Source: Vicingus serpentipes | Lineage (GTDB): Bacteria > Bacteroidota > Bacteroidia > Flavobacteriales_E > Vicingaceae | Assembly (NCBI GenBank): GCA_024103385.1 | Contig: JAGFIT010000022.1 | Coordinates: 62,001-126,000, forward strand | Length of the DNA: 64,000 nucleotides | Reading direction: 5' to 3' | Shown: positions 19,907 through 28,165 of the stretch, one piece after another | Layout: every line of letters begins with the position of its first letter | Numbering within the stretch: the stretch's first letter is position 1 | The notes under the pieces: generated by a model | What the model was told of the DNA's origin: nothing | The model's input: only the letters and a program-made list of their open reading frames with translations | Databases searched by the model: none | Program-made: the position numbers and the translations under genes

Positions 19907-20785
19907 ATGATAAAAAGTTCCATTTCCTTGCTGTTTTTTACCCTCCTGTTCTCCATTATGGTAAATGGGCAAGAAGAAGTGACCTCAAGAAACGTACAAA
20001 GTTACACTCCGTCAGTGTTAATTGGTAAAGGAGCTACCGAATTTAAATTGTTTAATAATTTATATACCCAAACCCAATTTTTTGATGCGTCCAAAAATAA
20101 AATTAACGACAACAATAGAAGTACTTATTTTACAGCTATTACTGAAGTTAATTATGGGGTTTCATCTAAAGTTACGCTTGGCGGTGAATTGTGGTTTAAG
20201 TCGGTTAAAATTGATAATAAAAATAGTAACCCTCTTGGTGTGCTCACTTTTACCAATTCAAGCACTGCTAGAACAGCAGTATCTGGTTTAGGACTAAAAG
20301 TAAAGTTTAATCCCATTAAAAAATGGGCTCGATTAAGTATTCAAACAGTATTGATAGCTAATGTATTAAAAGACCCTGAAAGTAAAAAAATCAATCAACC
20401 TTTTTTAGACAATAACCGCCACCAGTGGGTAACTAAAATCTATTATGATAAAAAGTTCGGTGAAAAATTTAACCTCTTCACTCAGTTTTCCACTTGGGTA
20501 AACATTGATAAAGAATTAGGAAAAGAAGATACTGGTGTAGCCATTCCTTTGGATGTTTTTGCGAGTTACTTCGCTACGTCTAAGTTGACCTTTTATATTC
20601 AAAATCAACTCTGGCCATCTCTGGGTAATGATGGATTGTCTTCTTACTTTTTACAAGAAGGACTGGGAATTAAATACCAATTGTTTTCTGGGGTAGAACT
20701 TGAAGGATTATATACTCAGTTTTTACTAGGAAAAAATAGCGGAGCAGGACAAACATTTAACCTCGGAGTTCGTATCTTAAATTAA
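19907..20785 (+). CDS. Putative outer-membrane barrel protein, unknown function
   Basis: The 292-aa product has a signal peptide ending VNGQ when started at the ATG at 19907. That start is preceded by AGGA at 19897-19900, while an upstream in-frame ATG at 19871 would add a hydrophobic extension. The mature part has alternating strands (for example LSIQTVLIAN, KLTFYIQNQLW) and ends FNLGVRILN, consistent with an outer-membrane barrel. It is divergent from the redox operon with a gap of about 116 bases. I do not recognise the family. Confidence 0.55.
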   Translation: MIKSSISLLFFTLLFSIMVNGQEEVTSRNVQSYTPSVLIGKGATEFKLFNNLYTQTQFFDASKNKINDNNRSTYFTAITEVNYGVSSKVTLGGELWFKSVKIDNKNSNPLGVLTFTNSSTARTAVSGLGLKVKFNPIKKWARLSIQTVLIANVLKDPESKKINQPFLDNNRHQWVTKIYYDKKFGEKFNLFTQFSTWVNIDKELGKEDTGVAIPLDVFASYFATSKLTFYIQNQLWPSLGNDGLSSYFLQEGLGIKYQLFSGVELEGLYTQFLLGKNSGAGQTFNLGVRILN

Positions 20786-20825
20786 AAAGCCCACACTTAT
20801 ATTATTTACTTCCCCTTCATTTTTT

Positions 20826-20854
20826 TATATTTGGCTTAGTCTTTGAAAAGACTA
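20826..20854 (+). promoter_or_regulatory. Candidate -7 box and 5' UTR hairpin
   Basis: TATATTTG at 20826-20833 fits TAnnTTTG. It is followed by TAGTCTTT-GA-AAAGACTA (20837-20854), a perfect 8-bp hairpin that would sit at the 5' end of the message for the lipoprotein at 20878. No clear -33 box is seen. Confidence 0.4.
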
Positions 20855-20877
20855 TCGCAAAAATAAAATTTAGATAT

Positions 20878-22029
20878 ATGAAAAAAATAATTACCGTATT
20901 TATTGCTATCACATTTTTAGTTGCCTGTAAATCGTCTAGTAAACAATTAGAAACAGGAAACTACGATGCCGCCCTAGAAAAATCAGCCAAAAAAATAAAA
21001 AAGAATCCCGGAAAATTTGAGGAGGTAGATACCTTTAATGAAGCTTACCGTTTGGCTTACCAAAGAGACAACACCCAAATTACCCGATTAAAACAAGAGG
21101 GGAATCCTGCTAACTGGGGGAAGATTTATGCTCTTTATATGCAAATGAGGAAACGACAAGATTTAGCCGAATCTTTACCACCTGTAGGCATCAATTACGA
21201 AAAAAGAGACTTTAGTGCAGATATTGCTACTGCTAAAACAAATGCAACAGAATATGCTTATGCTAAAGGAACAGAATTGCTCAATAAAAACAATCGTTTT
21301 GATGCTAGAAAAGCTTATGAACGATTTCTAGAAACGAAAGGTTATAATTCTGCATACAAGGATATAGACGATAAACTAAGAGAAGCCCAATGGAAAGGGA
21401 CAACTAACGTCTTTTTTAAAATTGAAGACAACGCTAAAGTGGTTGCCCCTCAGGCAATGATGAATATTATTCAAAGCATCAACATCGATGAGCTAGATAA
21501 AGGTTGGAAAAACTATGATACTTATATAGACACCAACAGGCAATATCATTATTCTATCATTTTAAACTTACAGCTCATTGAGGTTTCTCCTGAGCAATTG
21601 AAAGAAACCGTAACTACCGAAAGTAAGGATGTGCCTGATGGTTTTGATTACGTGCTAGATGCCAATGGAAATGTAACCAAAGATACCTTGGGCAATGACA
21701 TAAAGATTCCTCGATTTAAAACCATCACTTGCCAGGTAGTTGATTTTCATCAAAACAAAACGGCTCGTCTTTCTGGTACAATAGAGTATTATGATAACAG
21801 TACCGACCAATTGTTAAAAACAGAACCCATTACTTCTGATGCGCACTTTGAACACCATTATGCCATTGCTCAAGGAGATGTTGATGCTTTAAAGCCAGAA
21901 ACTCACCAACGGTTAAGCGTTAAGCCTTTGCCCTTTCCTCCAGATGAGCCGATGCTTATACAAGCAGGAGAAATTATGAAGCAAATGACCAAAGACATTA
22001 TTGTACGAAACGAAAGCTTTTTGAAATAA
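20878..22029 (+). CDS. Lipoprotein with TPR-like helices, unknown function
   Basis: The 383-aa product has a lipoprotein signal with lipobox LVAC (Cys about residue 17). The following 150 residues are helical and TPR-like (YDAALEKSAKKIKKNP; ALYMQMRKRQDLAESLP; ARKAYERFLETKGY). The C-terminal half is beta-rich with repeated TVTTESK and LSGTIEYYDNST segments. It is likely anchored in a periplasm-facing leaflet. I do not know its role. A 26-bp palindrome just after the stop probably ends its transcript. Confidence 0.6.
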   Translation: MKKIITVFIAITFLVACKSSSKQLETGNYDAALEKSAKKIKKNPGKFEEVDTFNEAYRLAYQRDNTQITRLKQEGNPANWGKIYALYMQMRKRQDLAESLPPVGINYEKRDFSADIATAKTNATEYAYAKGTELLNKNNRFDARKAYERFLETKGYNSAYKDIDDKLREAQWKGTTNVFFKIEDNAKVVAPQAMMNIIQSINIDELDKGWKNYDTYIDTNRQYHYSIILNLQLIEVSPEQLKETVTTESKDVPDGFDYVLDANGNVTKDTLGNDIKIPRFKTITCQVVDFHQNKTARLSGTIEYYDNSTDQLLKTEPITSDAHFEHHYAIAQGDVDALKPETHQRLSVKPLPFPPDEPMLIQAGEIMKQMTKDIIVRNESFLK

Positions 22030-22041
22030 ATACATAATGCG

Positions 22042-22067
22042 AATAAAGAACACTAGTGTTCTTTATT
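22042..22067. terminator. Perfect 26-bp palindrome after the lipoprotein gene
   Basis: AATAAAGAACACT is followed directly by its exact complement AGTGTTCTTTATT. In RNA the centre opens as a loop and gives a strong hairpin ending in UUUAUU. It marks the left edge of the non-coding flank of the 22-28 kb block. Confidence 0.6.
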
Positions 22068-22208
22068 AGGTTGTTATGTTCAATAGCCGCCAAGACACTT
22101 TAGTACACCTAAACGAGCGACAGAAAAAATAAAATAAAAATGACTGACCTGTTTTCCATAGGACAATTCACGGTTGACAAAGAAGAAAGAAAAAAAAGCC
22201 CTCGCTTC

Positions 22209-22226
22209 GCATTTTTGAAAATTTCT
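22209..22226 (+). repeat. 18-bp inverted flank sequence, left copy
   Basis: The sequence GCATTTTTGAAAATTTCT here is the exact reverse complement of 28084-28101. The two copies enclose the two-component/TDT/FNT gene block and nothing else. Beyond the 18 bases the flanks diverge. Confidence 0.65.
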
Positions 22227-22237
22227 GCAACCACACA

Positions 22238-22302
22238 TTTGGCACATTTGAGGTTGCTCCAACACCACTATACAACACAACTGCAACCTCAAAAGAGCCA
22301 AA
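22238..22302. repeat. Imperfect long hairpin in the left flank
   Basis: TTTGGC-ACA-TTTGAGGTTGC (22238-22257) pairs with GCAACCTCAAA-AGA-GCCAAA (22283-22302): 17 of 20 positions pair, with a central 3-base mismatch and a 25-base loop. The form resembles a folded recombination site or a REP-like unit. Confidence 0.6.
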
Positions 22303-22339
22303 TTCTACCAATCTTAAAAAAATAACCAGTTATGACCTG

Positions 22340-22347
22340 TATATTTG
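22340..22347 (+). promoter_or_regulatory. Candidate -7 box for the two-component genes
   Basis: TATATTTG matches TAnnTTTG and lies 15 bases before the response-regulator ATG. No TTG is found 19-21 bases upstream. Confidence 0.4.
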
Positions 22348-22362
22348 CACTTTAATTAAAGC

Positions 22363-23067
22363 ATGAACACAGAAAAACATAAAATTCTTGTCGTTGAAGA
22401 CGAACCTGATGTATTGCAGTTTATCAAACAGGGCTTGGAAGAGAATGGCTTTGATGTTGACTATGCTTATGACGGCGATTGCGGAAAAAAATTAGCTCTT
22501 TCGAACCATTATGATGTTATTATTCTTGATATTATTATTCCGCAATTAAACGGCATCGAATTATGCAAAAAAATACGCAACCAAAAAAATACAGCAAAAA
22601 TTTTGCTGCTCACAGCCTTAGGCTCTCTTGACGACAAGTTGGAAGGGTTTGAAGCAGGGGCTGACGATTATTTAGTAAAACCTTTTGATTTTCCTGAGTT
22701 GCTTGCTCGAGTGAATGTATTGACAAAAAGAATAACACAAACACCCTATAATACTCCAACTCAAGAACATATTATAAAAGTAGCTGATTTAGCACTCAAC
22801 TTGAACAATAAGCGAGTAAAAAGAGGCGGAAAAGAAATTACTTTAACTGCTAAAGAATTTGCTTTACTCGAATTGCTGGTCCTAAATAAAAACAGAGTAT
22901 TAAGCAAAGCTGAGATTGCCGAAAAAATATGGGACATTAATTTTGACAGAGGTACAAATGTAATTGAGGTATATATCAATTTTCTAAGAAAAAAGATTGA
23001 TAATGATTACTCTGTAAAGCTATTGCATACCATGGTGGGAATGGGTTACATCTTGAAAGACGAATAA
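22363..23067 (+). CDS. OmpR-family response regulator
   Basis: The 234-aa protein has a receiver domain with acidic pocket E12/D13, phospho-acceptor D56 (VIILDIIIP), T84 and K106 (LVKPF), followed by a winged-helix DNA-binding domain (about 135-232, ending HTMVGMGYIL). All key residues are present. It lies 2 bases before the histidine kinase gene. OmpR-type regulators bind direct repeats about 11 bp apart, and such repeats are found ahead of the transporter gene at 24457-24548, so that is its probable target. Confidence 0.9.
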   Translation: MNTEKHKILVVEDEPDVLQFIKQGLEENGFDVDYAYDGDCGKKLALSNHYDVIILDIIIPQLNGIELCKKIRNQKNTAKILLLTALGSLDDKLEGFEAGADDYLVKPFDFPELLARVNVLTKRITQTPYNTPTQEHIIKVADLALNLNNKRVKRGGKEITLTAKEFALLELLVLNKNRVLSKAEIAEKIWDINFDRGTNVIEVYINFLRKKIDNDYSVKLLHTMVGMGYILKDE

Positions 23068-23069
23068 AA

Positions 23070-24437
23070 ATGAAAATCAGAACCCGGTTTACCCTAGTTT
23101 TTGCATTGATTGTAGGTATAATGCTCTCATTCTTTTCTTATGCTATCTTTTACTTATCGGAAGATTACAGGCAGGAAGATTTTCATACACGATTAAAAAG
23201 CAGAGCGATAGAGAAGCTTGAATTGTTGACAAAGGATGACGGAAAAACAAAAGAAATTTTCGCAGACCGGATTAAAGAAAATAATTTGCACGCACTTACC
23301 AATGAACAAATTACTATTTATGACGAGAATAAAAAATCTGTCTATAGCGACAATAGTGTTTCTGCTCCCAATCCTGATTTAATTAAATCTACATCAAAAC
23401 AAAATATCTATTCATGGTCAGAAAAGGGTAGAGAAGGTATAGGTTTCACGCATTCATACAAAGGAAATACATATATACTTTTTATTTCTGCGACTGATAA
23501 ACATGGTACAAGTTATATCAATAACCTAAAAAAAATACTGACCGTAAGGTTATTCATCATTATGCTGATTATTTTTATCAGTGGTTGGCTCTTTGCCGGA
23601 TATTTTATAAGACCGATTATCAATATTGTTAAACAAGCCGATAATATCACTTCCAAAAATCTAAGCTACAGGTTGAAGTCAAGGCATGTGAAGGATGAAA
23701 TCGGGAAATTAACCACCACATTCAATAATATGCTCGATAGATTGGAAACTGCGTTTACCATACAAAAGCGTTTCGTTTCAAATGCTTCCCACGAATTACG
23801 TAATCCACTTACGGCAATTAGCGGACAAATAGACGTGGCTTTAATGAAGGATAGGAAAAAAGAAGAATATCGTGCTACTTTAGAATCGGTTTCAGCACAC
23901 ATTAGAAACTTAAGAATGCTTACCAATAGCTTATTGGAACTGGCAAATAGTGATGTTGATACGCTGTTTCAGAATTTTGATGAAATAAGAATAGATGAGA
24001 TATTATGGAATATGCGTGACGAAATACTAAAACAAAGACCTAACTGCAACATTAATATCAATTTTGAAAAAATTACCGATAATGAAAAAATACTCACCTG
24101 CAAAGGCAAAGCAAAATTATTGGAAACTGCCTTTATTAATATTATTGATAATGCCTGTAAATTTTCAGAAAATAAAACGGTAGAAATTAAAGTGGTGTCG
24201 GAGAAAAAAAATATCATTGTTCTATTTACAGATAAAGGGATTGGGATGCCCGAAACTTATTTGAACCATATTTTTGAACCTTTTTACAGGGGAGATAACA
24301 CGCATGGCATTCCCGGAAAAGGAATTGGTTTATCATTGGTTCGTGGCATTATCAAACTACATTCCGGCAAGATTTTTATTCGGTCTAAAGTAAACGAAGG
24401 CACAACTGTAGAAATAGTGTTGCCGAATTTAAGCTGA
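23070..24437 (+). CDS. Membrane sensor histidine kinase
   Basis: The 455-aa protein has a TM helix (about 7-30), a short periplasmic sensor (about 31-155), a second TM helix (about 158-180), HAMP (about 180-232), a HisKA domain with H241 in SNASHELRNPLTAI, and an HATPase domain with the N box (NIIDNACKFSENK) and G boxes (DKGIGM; GKGIGLSLV). It is complete and should phosphorylate the adjacent regulator. The short periplasmic domain without cysteine or His clusters gives no clue to the ligand. Confidence 0.9.
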   Translation: MKIRTRFTLVFALIVGIMLSFFSYAIFYLSEDYRQEDFHTRLKSRAIEKLELLTKDDGKTKEIFADRIKENNLHALTNEQITIYDENKKSVYSDNSVSAPNPDLIKSTSKQNIYSWSEKGREGIGFTHSYKGNTYILFISATDKHGTSYINNLKKILTVRLFIIMLIIFISGWLFAGYFIRPIINIVKQADNITSKNLSYRLKSRHVKDEIGKLTTTFNNMLDRLETAFTIQKRFVSNASHELRNPLTAISGQIDVALMKDRKKEEYRATLESVSAHIRNLRMLTNSLLELANSDVDTLFQNFDEIRIDEILWNMRDEILKQRPNCNININFEKITDNEKILTCKGKAKLLETAFINIIDNACKFSENKTVEIKVVSEKKNIIVLFTDKGIGMPETYLNHIFEPFYRGDNTHGIPGKGIGLSLVRGIIKLHSGKIFIRSKVNEGTTVEIVLPNLS

Positions 24438-24456
24438 TTTTAATCTTGTTGAACTT

Positions 24457-24548
24457 TTTTAAGTTCATTTTAATTTTACCCTCCCAAAAAGCACCTCGAA
24501 CCCCTCTAAAAATTAATTCTTTTTAATTTCATTCTAACCTCGTTTTAA
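24457..24548 (+). promoter_or_regulatory. 11-bp-periodic direct repeats, likely response-regulator operator
   Basis: TTTTAA at 24521, TTCTAA at 24532 and TTTTAA at 24543 are spaced exactly 11 bp apart, and a second pair TTTTAA at 24457 and 24468 has the same spacing. OmpR/PhoB-type regulators bind such tandem repeats. The cluster ends 40 bases before the transporter ATG at 24589. A hairpin TGAACTT/AAGTTCA (24450-24467) overlaps the first pair and may also end the kinase transcript. Confidence 0.6.
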
Positions 24549-24588
24549 GGTTGTTAGCTGACATTTGCTATTATAAATAAAGCATTTA

Positions 24589-25668
24589 ATGTCAGTTGTT
24601 TTAATAGATAATCTTAAAAATGGAGCGGCTAATTTGTTTCCCGGTTACTTTGCCTTAACAATGGCAACAGGAATCGTTTCTATTGCTGCATTCCTGTTGA
24701 AAATTCCTTTTATACCCGAAGCTCTGCTGTATTTTAATGGTATCGCTTATTGTATATTATGGATATTTCTGTTGGGTAGGTTACTGTTCTATTTCCAAAA
24801 TTTTCTCAAAGATATTTCTAACCATTCCAGAAGCCCCGGTTTTCTGACCATCGTAGCCGGAACAAATGTGCTTGGTGGTCAATTTGCTATCATACAACAA
24901 AATTATCTGATAGCGACCACCCTGTTTTATTTAGGCTTAATACTATGGGTTGTTCTGATCTACTTCTTTTTCATAATGATAACGGTAAAGAGGAACAAAC
25001 CTACACTTGATAACGGCATCAATGGAATATGGCTGCTCATGGTTGTTGCTACACAATCTGTATCCGTTCTGGGAGTGCAGTTGGCTGAATATTTACCCAT
25101 CTCACAGGAAATAACGCTTTTTTTCTCTCTGGTGCTGTTCTTTATAGGATGTATGTTGTACGTAATTATCATTACTTTAATCTTTTATCGCCTTACATTT
25201 TTTGAGCTTAGAGCAGAAGAGTTTGCTCCACCCTACTGGATAAATATGGGAGCTGTTGCTATAACCACACTTGCAGGAGCTTCACTTATCTTGATTGCAA
25301 ATGAATGGCAATTTCTTAATTCATTGCGTCAATTTCTTATCGGCTTTACGCTTTTATTTTGGGGCTTTGGTACATGGTGGATACCCATTATCATCATTCT
25401 CGGTGCATGGCGACATTTTTACCTGCTTATTCCTATTGTTTATCATCCCCAATACTGGGGCATGGTTTTCCCTCTGGGGATGTACACCGTTTGTACCTAC
25501 CGGCTGGCACAGGCAACAGAGCTCAATTTCTTATTTAACATCTCATCGGTATTTATCTATACAGCACTGTTTGCATGGACTGTAACCGCAAGTGGACTAC
25601 TATATGCCGTAATTGGCAACTCTTTTTCAGCAAGAAGAATAAAACCTCTTAAAACCCCAACATCATGA
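24589..25668 (+). CDS. TDT-family (TehA/SLAC1-like) membrane transporter
   Basis: The 359-aa protein has about ten hydrophobic helices and the N-terminal motif [15 protein letters not shown], typical of the tellurite-resistance/dicarboxylate transporter (TDT) family, whose members carry anions or small acids such as sulfite, malate or chloride. The motif [15 protein letters not shown] lies late in the chain. The substrate cannot be set from sequence. It follows the putative operator and overlaps the next start by 4 bases, so it heads the five-gene transport unit. Confidence 0.75.
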   Translation: MSVVLIDNLKNGAANLFPGYFALTMATGIVSIAAFLLKIPFIPEALLYFNGIAYCILWIFLLGRLLFYFQNFLKDISNHSRSPGFLTIVAGTNVLGGQFAIIQQNYLIATTLFYLGLILWVVLIYFFFIMITVKRNKPTLDNGINGIWLLMVVATQSVSVLGVQLAEYLPISQEITLFFSLVLFFIGCMLYVIIITLIFYRLTFFELRAEEFAPPYWINMGAVAITTLAGASLILIANEWQFLNSLRQFLIGFTLLFWGFGTWWIPIIIILGAWRHFYLLIPIVYHPQYWGMVFPLGMYTVCTYRLAQATELNFLFNISSVFIYTALFAWTVTASGLLYAVIGNSFSARRIKPLKTPTS

Positions 25669-26177
25669 ACTCAAAAGCAATTACCATAGAGACACTACAA
25701 GCTCCTAATGAATTGGTGAGTAAGTTAAAAGAAATGACGGTTTCAGATTTTGACATGATTCGTCATTCGCCCGATGCCGTTTATTACGGTGATATCACTT
25801 CACACTCCTTTAATATCAGGCATGTGCGATATGGATCAATGAGCCACGCCCCCTACATTCAGGGTGAAATTCTGGAAGGCGTAAACAACCGTACGGTTGT
25901 TAAAGTAGCAATGGACATCAAAGAACCTTATGAGTTAGTTCGTAAAATGTACTTCAGCACCTTATTGCCAATAGGTGTTATTATTATGCTTCTCAGCATA
26001 TTGGTCATGTGGGGTACGGAGTTTCAATGGCAAAGTCTATTGCTATCAAGTTCTTTTATAGTAGTTGCTTTATTGGTGGTTGCATTGGAAAGAGTAACAC
26101 TCATCAGTACGAAAAAGAAAGAACTTGCAGTATTTGTTTCCCGGATTGATGGGCAAATCATCTCAGATTCAGATTAA
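25665..26177 (+). CDS. Two-helix membrane protein, paralogue 1, unknown function
   Basis: The 170-aa protein has no signal peptide. The soluble N-terminal part (about 1-90) holds the motif [17 protein letters not shown] and YIQGEI; two helices follow (about 100-120 and 125-145) and a short basic tail with STKKKEL. It overlaps the TDT gene by 4 bases and is paralogous to the next gene (shared YYG-I-F-IR-V-Y, P-IQGE and STKK-EL positions). It probably partners one of the transporters. I recognise no characterised family. Confidence 0.6.
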   Translation: MNSKAITIETLQAPNELVSKLKEMTVSDFDMIRHSPDAVYYGDITSHSFNIRHVRYGSMSHAPYIQGEILEGVNNRTVVKVAMDIKEPYELVRKMYFSTLLPIGVIIMLLSILVMWGTEFQWQSLLLSSSFIVVALLVVALERVTLISTKKKELAVFVSRIDGQIISDSD

Positions 26178-26226
26178 ATAACCGCCTGAAAGTGAACTTA
26201 TAATCAAATTATTAAACAGTAGAACT

Positions 26227-26727
26227 ATGAAAACAAAAGAATCAAAAATATTCATGGCACAATCTAACCTGCCTGTTTCAAAATTAATTAACAAACTTCA
26301 TCAAGTTACTGCCGAAGAATTTGATGTTGCTAAAAAGAGCAATGTATTTCAATATTATGGTAAAATAAACCATCGGGAATTTGATATCCGTAATGTAAAA
26401 TACAGCCATTATAGCACGGGACCATCAATTCAGGGAGAATTGGATGACATTACAGATAATAATACTTTGTTGAAAATTAATATCGATACTGATGAACACA
26501 GCAGTTATTCGAATACTATTTTGACATTAACCATTTTGGTTATTGCTATTGCTGCCACTTTATTTTCTCTCTCGGCAGAGGTCGATAAGTTTATTGTGCT
26601 TTCTGTTTTTGGCGTGATGGCAATTTTTGCTTCGCTCTATGTAATGTTGATAAAAATCATACTGAAATCCACCAAGAAAAACGAATTAAAAAAGTTTTTG
26701 GAAATCACTGAAAGTAAATTAATCTAA
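26227..26727 (+). CDS. Two-helix membrane protein, paralogue 2, unknown function
   Basis: The 166-aa protein aligns along its whole length with the gene before it: YYGKINHREFDIRNVKY, SIQGEL, two hydrophobic helices (about 97-117 and 122-143) and STKKNELKKF. It starts 49 bases after paralogue 1. The soluble part is more charged. A tandem duplication followed by divergence is the likely origin, and the pair may form a heterodimer. The role is unknown. Confidence 0.6.
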   Translation: MKTKESKIFMAQSNLPVSKLINKLHQVTAEEFDVAKKSNVFQYYGKINHREFDIRNVKYSHYSTGPSIQGELDDITDNNTLLKINIDTDEHSSYSNTILTLTILVIAIAATLFSLSAEVDKFIVLSVFGVMAIFASLYVMLIKIILKSTKKNELKKFLEITESKLI

Positions 26728-26734
26728 CCACATT

Positions 26735-27160
26735 ATGGAACAAAACACCTGCATTCAGTGCAAAAACACCAATTGTCTTTTCAAATTTAGCCTTAGTCAA
26801 TCTCCAAAGGTGATTGAAAATTTCAATATTGAAAGTGAACTAAATGTTTACCTTGAAGATATGCCTGTTCAAGGACTGTACGTTGTTCAAAGCGGCAGCA
26901 TCCAAGAATATTTTATCAATAGGAAAGGACGTAAAGAAATAAGCAACTCGGTAAAAACCGGTGAAATTTTCGGGCACAAAGATTTTAATGCCACAAAGCA
27001 TTTATTTAGTGCCGTTGCTATTGAAAAATCTTCAATTTGTCTGATTGATAAAAGTACCCTGATGGAGGCTTGTAAAATCAACCCTGAACTATCAATAAAA
27101 CTGATATATTTCTTTTCTGATGAATTGAATAAATCAGACAAAAAATATTCAATCATATAG
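26735..27160 (+). CDS. FNR/CRP-like sensor domain without a DNA-binding domain
   Basis: The 141-aa protein has an N-terminal Cys cluster C6-x2-C9-x4-C14 (CIQCKNTNC), like the Fe-S ligand region of FNR, and a cyclic-nucleotide-binding-like beta roll (about 25-125; VVQSGSIQEYF and GEIFG). CRP/FNR proteins are about 220-240 aa with a C-terminal helix-turn-helix; here the chain ends after the dimer-helix region. No HTH is found in any frame before the next gene, which starts 6 bases after the stop. It may sense oxygen, NO or redox state and act by protein contact. A further Cys (SSICLID) could be the fourth ligand. Confidence 0.65.
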   Translation: MEQNTCIQCKNTNCLFKFSLSQSPKVIENFNIESELNVYLEDMPVQGLYVVQSGSIQEYFINRKGRKEISNSVKTGEIFGHKDFNATKHLFSAVAIEKSSICLIDKSTLMEACKINPELSIKLIYFFSDELNKSDKKYSII

Positions 27161-27166
27161 AAAAGA

Positions 27167-27991
27167 ATGGATAATATAAAACCGGACAAAATTGTAGCAG
27201 ACCTTGTTGAATCAGGTGCATACAAATCAAAATTAACGACAAAACACATTTTAATTCGTGGCTTCTTATCAGGTGCTTTACTTGGATTTGCAACTGTTCT
27301 GGCATTCATTACTGCGAATCAAACAGGGATAGGAGTGCTTGGAGCATTGGCATTTCCAGTTGGGTTTGTCATGATTATTTTATTGGGGTTGGAACTGGTA
27401 ACAGGAAACTTTGCAACTATTCCAATGGCAGTTATGGGGCGTAAAACGTCTATCAAAAATCTTTTTTACAACTGGACATTTGCCTTTACCGGAAACCTGA
27501 TTGGCAGCGTATTTTTTGGAGCTTTATTTTTTATTGTAGCCACCAAATTCGGTCATTATTATGATACCGATATTGCTAAAAAAATTACTGACATTGCCAT
27601 AAGTAAAACGCTTGCCTATAAAGAATTAGGAGGCGAGGGTGTTGTTGTTTGTTTCGTTAAAGCCATGCTTTGCAACTGGATGGTAACATTAGGTGTAGTA
27701 ATGGGATTGGTGTCTTCATCCACATCCGGTAAAATCTTCGCTATCTGGCTTCCGATATTTACCTTTTTCGCGCTTGGATTAGAACACTGCGTTGTAAATA
27801 TGTTCGTAATGCCAACAGCCATAATGCTTGATGCACCCATTACTGTTACTGATTGGTGGCTCTGGAATCAAATCCCTGCGACAATAGGGAATATTGTTGG
27901 TGGGTTTTTCTTCACAGGAGTATTACTTTACTTAACTCACTACAAAAAGGAAATACCAGATGAAAATCTCCAATCAGAACAAATAGATTAA
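27167..27991 (+). CDS. Formate/nitrite transporter family channel (FocA/NirC-like)
   Basis: The 274-aa protein has about six helices and family motifs: RGFLSGALLGFA, LVTGNFATIP, NLIGSVFFGALFF, CNWMVTLGVVMG and the channel motif LGLEHCVVNMF with the central His. FNT pentamers move formate, nitrite or hydrosulfide coupled to protons. Being next to an FNR-like Cys-cluster protein suggests anaerobic or nitrite-related use. It is the last gene of the block. No formate lyase or nitrite reductase gene is nearby. Confidence 0.85.
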   Translation: MDNIKPDKIVADLVESGAYKSKLTTKHILIRGFLSGALLGFATVLAFITANQTGIGVLGALAFPVGFVMIILLGLELVTGNFATIPMAVMGRKTSIKNLFYNWTFAFTGNLIGSVFFGALFFIVATKFGHYYDTDIAKKITDIAISKTLAYKELGGEGVVVCFVKAMLCNWMVTLGVVMGLVSSSTSGKIFAIWLPIFTFFALGLEHCVVNMFVMPTAIMLDAPITVTDWWLWNQIPATIGNIVGGFFFTGVLLYLTHYKKEIPDENLQSEQID

Positions 27992-28006
27992 TGCCAACAC
28001 AACAGT

Positions 28007-28065
28007 CACACACATTGGCTGGCTGCTCAATGCTACCCTCCGACCAAAGCCAGTCAAAGAGTGTG
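28007..28065. repeat. Imperfect hairpin 1 in the right flank
   Basis: The 18-base left arm (28007-28024, CACACACATTGGCTGGCT) pairs with 28048-28065 at 15 of 18 positions, leaving a 23-base loop. It is similar in plan to the hairpin in the left flank: arms of about 20 bp with about three mismatches. Confidence 0.6.
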
Positions 28066-28083
28066 CCTGCCTAGCCCGGAAAA

Positions 28084-28101
28084 AGAAATTTTCAAAAATG
28101 C
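28084..28101 (-). repeat. 18-bp inverted flank sequence, right copy
   Basis: Exact reverse complement of 22209-22226. It lies 93 bases after the formate/nitrite channel gene. Confidence 0.65.
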
Positions 28102-28165
28102 CCTACGCACGACTAAAAAAAGGACAAAGTGCTATAAGGAAACATTGGGGAAGGCGGCTACTCAA

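Larger units (their letters stand above)
22068..22362. other. Non-coding left flank of the 22-28 kb block
   Basis: About 295 bases without a convincing gene. It contains the 18-bp sequence shared in inverted orientation with the right flank (22209-22226), an imperfect hairpin (22238-22302) and a TATATTTG -7 box (22340-22347). A 73-codon minus-strand frame across it is made up of the palindrome and is not supported as a gene. Confidence 0.6.

Noticed and set aside
22080-22301. 73-codon minus-strand frame in the left flank
   Set aside because: It reads through the palindrome and the 18-bp repeat, has no family signature, and its Cys/Phe-rich composition is unlike the real genes here.
27100-27170. 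Frameshifted helix-turn-helix after the FNR-like gene
   Set aside because: There are only 6 bases between its stop and the next gene, and no HTH pattern is seen in any frame into the FNT gene.
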